Origin: Candidatus Omnitrophota bacterium
GTDB taxonomy: Bacteria; Omnitrophota; Gorgyraeia; JAHIPI01
Length of the DNA stretch: 9,089 nucleotides
Direction: 5' to 3'
NCBI GenBank assembly: GCA_030616695.1
Contig: JAUWWU010000025.1
Location: 1 to 9,089 of the forward strand
How positions within the stretch are numbered: the stretch's first letter is position 1; each line of letters opens with the position of its first letter. Below the pieces are notes generated by a model. The model was not told the DNA's origin, did no database searches, and saw nothing but the letters and a program-made list of their open reading frames with translations. Position numbers and translations under genes: made by a program. Shown here piece by piece: positions 8,001 through 9,089 of this stretch.

Positions 8001-8404
8001 CGACCACAGAATTCATTACGATGTGGCTTTTGATGTGCCTTGGCAGGCGTCCTTTCGGTTTGGATAATAAGGGAAAACTCTATTTTGAGCCAAGGCCGGC
8101 GATCCCGGGCAGCCTATTTACAAGAAAGGAGAGTGTTTCTCATTTCTATTTTGCGGGCGGTATGAAAAAAGTAAAGCTGCCTAAGAATACTTTTTCATCC
8201 TGCTTTTTGGGAAAGACCCTCCTCGTTTATTATAATCCCGCCGGGCGCGATACCTTTGGCAGGCGCGCTGTAGAGCCGAAAGAAATAACATTGACAAAGC
8301 ACGGCAAGCCGCCTATACGCTTTACGGGCGGCAGGATCCCGGCGCCGTATGCCGATAGGATGAGAGAAGGTTCTTACGACAGGATCGACGTCAGGCTTTC
8401 ATAA
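5084..8404 (+). CDS. GH94-like (GH149/GH161-type) glycan phosphorylase, in-frame TAG at codon 19
   Basis: This is a giant inverting phosphorylase of the GH94-related group, which includes GH149 and GH161 beta-1,3-glucan phosphorylases of about 1100 residues. Such enzymes cleave beta-glucosidic bonds with phosphate to give glucose-1-phosphate. Numbering from ATG 5084 (1106 codons before the stop), marks are F-F-P-G-I-A-G and F-Y-V-N-R-G-Q near the N-terminus and L-D-N-L-L-R-G-G in the middle. Further on are YRDINQNRRND (415-425), Y-W-I-D-H-W with Asp538 as candidate catalytic acid, and GWCDSLNGMPG around 661-671. There is no signal peptide, so it should be cytoplasmic. Codon 19 (5138-5140) is TAG. 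The 36 codons from there to GTG 5249 stay open and look conserved, so the predicted 1051-residue product from GTG 5249 would lack about 55 residues of the N-terminal sandwich domain. The gene may be a recent nonsense allele, read through, or mis-sequenced. Family-level confidence is high; exact GH number and substrate are inferred. Confidence 0.8.
5138..5140 (+). other. In-frame amber codon in the phosphorylase N-terminus
   Basis: TAG follows M-K-D-V-V-Y-R-L-E-K-S-G-D-F-I-I-E-N and precedes N-R-A-K-A-F-S-S-F in the same frame, with no frameshift needed to join the two. TAT or TAC (Tyr) would differ by one base. My recollection of related proteins suggests Tyr here, but that needs an alignment. 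Confidence 0.85.
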
Positions 8405-8413
8405 AGCCGTTTC

Positions 8414-8442
8414 TTGACAATACGTTTCTTTTGTGATAGACT
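8414..8442 (+). promoter_or_regulatory. Sigma70-type promoter of the winged-helix gene
   Basis: A perfect TTGACA (8414-8419) is followed by a 17-base spacer and TAGACT (8437-8442), which matches TATAAT at four of six positions. TGA directly before it gives an extended -10 TG motif. Transcription would begin near 8449, almost on the Shine-Dalgarno GGAGG (8450-8454), leaving a very short leader. It begins just 9 bases after the phosphorylase stop, so the small gene likely has its own transcript. The GTG at 8433 lies within this promoter and is not a start. Confidence 0.65.
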
Positions 8443-8462
8443 TACCAGTGGAGGTTTGTCAG

Positions 8463-8687
8463 ATGATTACAAAAATAGGGATTGTCACAGGCGAGATATG
8501 GCAGCTTCTGGAAAATAATGGAAGTATGCACATAAAAGACATAAACTCCAGGCTCAAGAGGCCGGAGTTTTTGATACTTATGGGTTTGGGGTGGCTGGCC
8601 CGGGAAGGGCATATCGTATTGGAAGAAGAAGGCAGCGATTTTAACGTGACCCTAAGGAAGAAGGAAGTAGGGCAGACGAAAAGCTGA
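8463..8687 (+). CDS. Small winged-helix domain protein (DUF2582-like)
   Basis: The product is 74 residues and matches the DUF2582 / winged helix-turn-helix family in pattern: G-I-V-T-G-E-I-W-Q-L-L-E-N-N-G, a helix-turn-helix-like stretch at about 22-42, then G-L-G-W-L-A-R-E-G-H-I and an acidic beta wing (V-L-E-E-E). In this family the segment G-W-L-A-R-E is highly typical. Family members are assumed to bind DNA, but their targets are unknown and nothing here names one. The start at ATG 8463 is set by GGAGG (8450-8454) eight bases upstream, and the upstream in-frame GTG 8433 is inside the promoter. It has its own promoter and sits between the phosphorylase and a permease gene, so local regulation is possible but not shown. 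It ends with TGA. Confidence 0.8.
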   Translation: MITKIGIVTGEIWQLLENNGSMHIKDINSRLKRPEFLILMGLGWLAREGHIVLEEEGSDFNVTLRKKEVGQTKS

Positions 8688-8713
8688 TCCTTCGCCGTCC
8701 CGGATTAAAACCA

Positions 8714-8719
8714 TATAAT
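8714..8719 (+). promoter_or_regulatory. Candidate -10 box upstream of the permease gene
   Basis: A perfect TATAAT lies in an intergenic stretch, with the weak TTCGCC (8691-8696) seventeen bases upstream as a possible -35. A second perfect TATAAT at 8747-8752 has no recognisable -35. Either could serve the permease gene; sequence alone cannot decide. Confidence 0.35.
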
Positions 8720-8732
8720 GAAACGATCTCAG

Positions 8733-8766
8733 CGCGGAGTAGGGAATATAATACCCCGCGTTTTTT
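8733..8766 (+). terminator. Probable intrinsic terminator after the winged-helix gene
   Basis: CGCGG (8733-8737) pairs with CCGCG (8756-8760), with GG (8743-8744) and CC (8754-8755) able to extend the stem across a bulge, and is followed at once by six T residues (8761-8766). The stem is short and imperfect, so strength is uncertain. Because possible promoter boxes lie upstream and within the loop, it could also act as a leader attenuator of the permease gene. Confidence 0.45.
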
Positions 8767-8782
8767 ATAAACAGGTGTAAAC

Positions 8783-9089
8783 ATGTTTTTTCAGATTCTG
8801 TCAAAGATAAGTATTTTATTTATAGTGCTTTTTATGGGCGCGCTCGCCCGCCATAGAAAGATACTGACCGCGGAATCCACCAGAGCGCTGGCGCAGGTCG
8901 TCCTTGTAGTCACGCTTCCGTTTTTATATTTCCACTCGCTCGCCACGCAATTTACTCCGGAATTGTTCAGGGCAATATGGGTTTTACCGGTCTTCGCGGT
9001 CTTTTTGGTGGTTATAGCCTATGTGATAGCTACCGCGCTTTCACGTTTCATCCGCCTGGATTCCCCGGGGAAGGCAACGTTTATTTACC
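8783..9089 (+). CDS. AEC-family (auxin efflux carrier-like) permease, N-terminal part
   Basis: The frame starts at ATG 8783, five bases after AGGTG (8773-8777), and stays open to the window edge, giving 102 residues of a protein that is usually about 300 residues with ten membrane segments. Three hydrophobic segments are visible at about residues 5-22, 36-55 and 66-88. The first starts F-F-Q-I-L-S-K-I-S-I-L-F and is followed by a basic loop (A-R-H-R-K). The second carries V-V-T-L-P-F-L-Y-F, typical of the first helices of AEC transporters. Bacterial members export or take up small organic acids such as malate or malonate, or act in amino acid export; no substrate can be inferred here. Other multi-pass carriers are not fully excluded because only a third of the protein is present. 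Confidence 0.7.
   Translation, partial: MFFQILSKISILFIVLFMGALARHRKILTAESTRALAQVVLVVTLPFLYFHSLATQFTPELFRAIWVLPVFAVFLVVIAYVIATALSRFIRLDSPGKATFIY

Noticed and set aside
8433..8462. GTG 8433 start for the winged-helix gene
   Set aside because: It falls in the -10 region of a strong promoter, while ATG 8463 has a near-perfect Shine-Dalgarno and matches the start of the domain.
1..9089. CRISPR arrays, tRNA or rRNA genes, insertion sequences
   Set aside because: I looked for direct repeats with spacers, cloverleaf-like segments and transposase motifs and found none.

Overview
The window is compact bacterial DNA with every supported gene on the + strand, intermediate GC, and frequent ATA (Ile) and AGG (Arg) codons. 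Together with the gene content (HycI-type hydrogenase maturation, a very large GH94-like phosphorylase, a secreted clan GH-A glycosidase) this suggests an uncultured anaerobic lineage such as Candidatus Omnitrophota. That assignment is an inference from style and content; there is no rRNA or marker gene to test it.

Layout. 3-362 is the 3' part of a hydrogenase maturation protease (HycI type). A perfect 14-bp palindrome (385-422) separates it from a tight four-gene run. The run holds pabB (436-1908, aminodeoxychorismate synthase component I), pabC (1948-2811, class IV PLP enzyme), a secreted multidomain glycosidase (2808-5075, 4-base overlap with pabC) and a giant GH94-like/GH149/GH161-like glycan phosphorylase (5084-8404, 8 bases after the previous stop). 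The first two make p-aminobenzoate for folate. The last two look like a glucan-degrading or remodelling pair: an exported hydrolase with a carbohydrate-binding CBM9-like tail, and a phosphorylase without a signal peptide that would release sugar-1-phosphate in the cytoplasm. A separate unit follows: a well-formed sigma70-type promoter (8414-8442) driving a 74-residue winged-helix protein (8463-8687), then a short intergenic region with promoter- and terminator-like elements, and the N-terminal third of an AEC-family permease that runs off the window (8783-9089).

The main anomaly is in the phosphorylase. The strong ribosome binding site and the conserved-looking N-terminus place its start at ATG 5084, but codon 19 is an in-frame TAG (5138-5140), and the same frame then stays open for more than a thousand codons. 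The gene is therefore freshly broken by one base change, read through, or affected by a sequence error. An ORF caller that starts at GTG 5249 would hide this. The second anomaly is a hairpin whose four-base loop carries the start codon of the glycosidase gene at its overlap with pabC.
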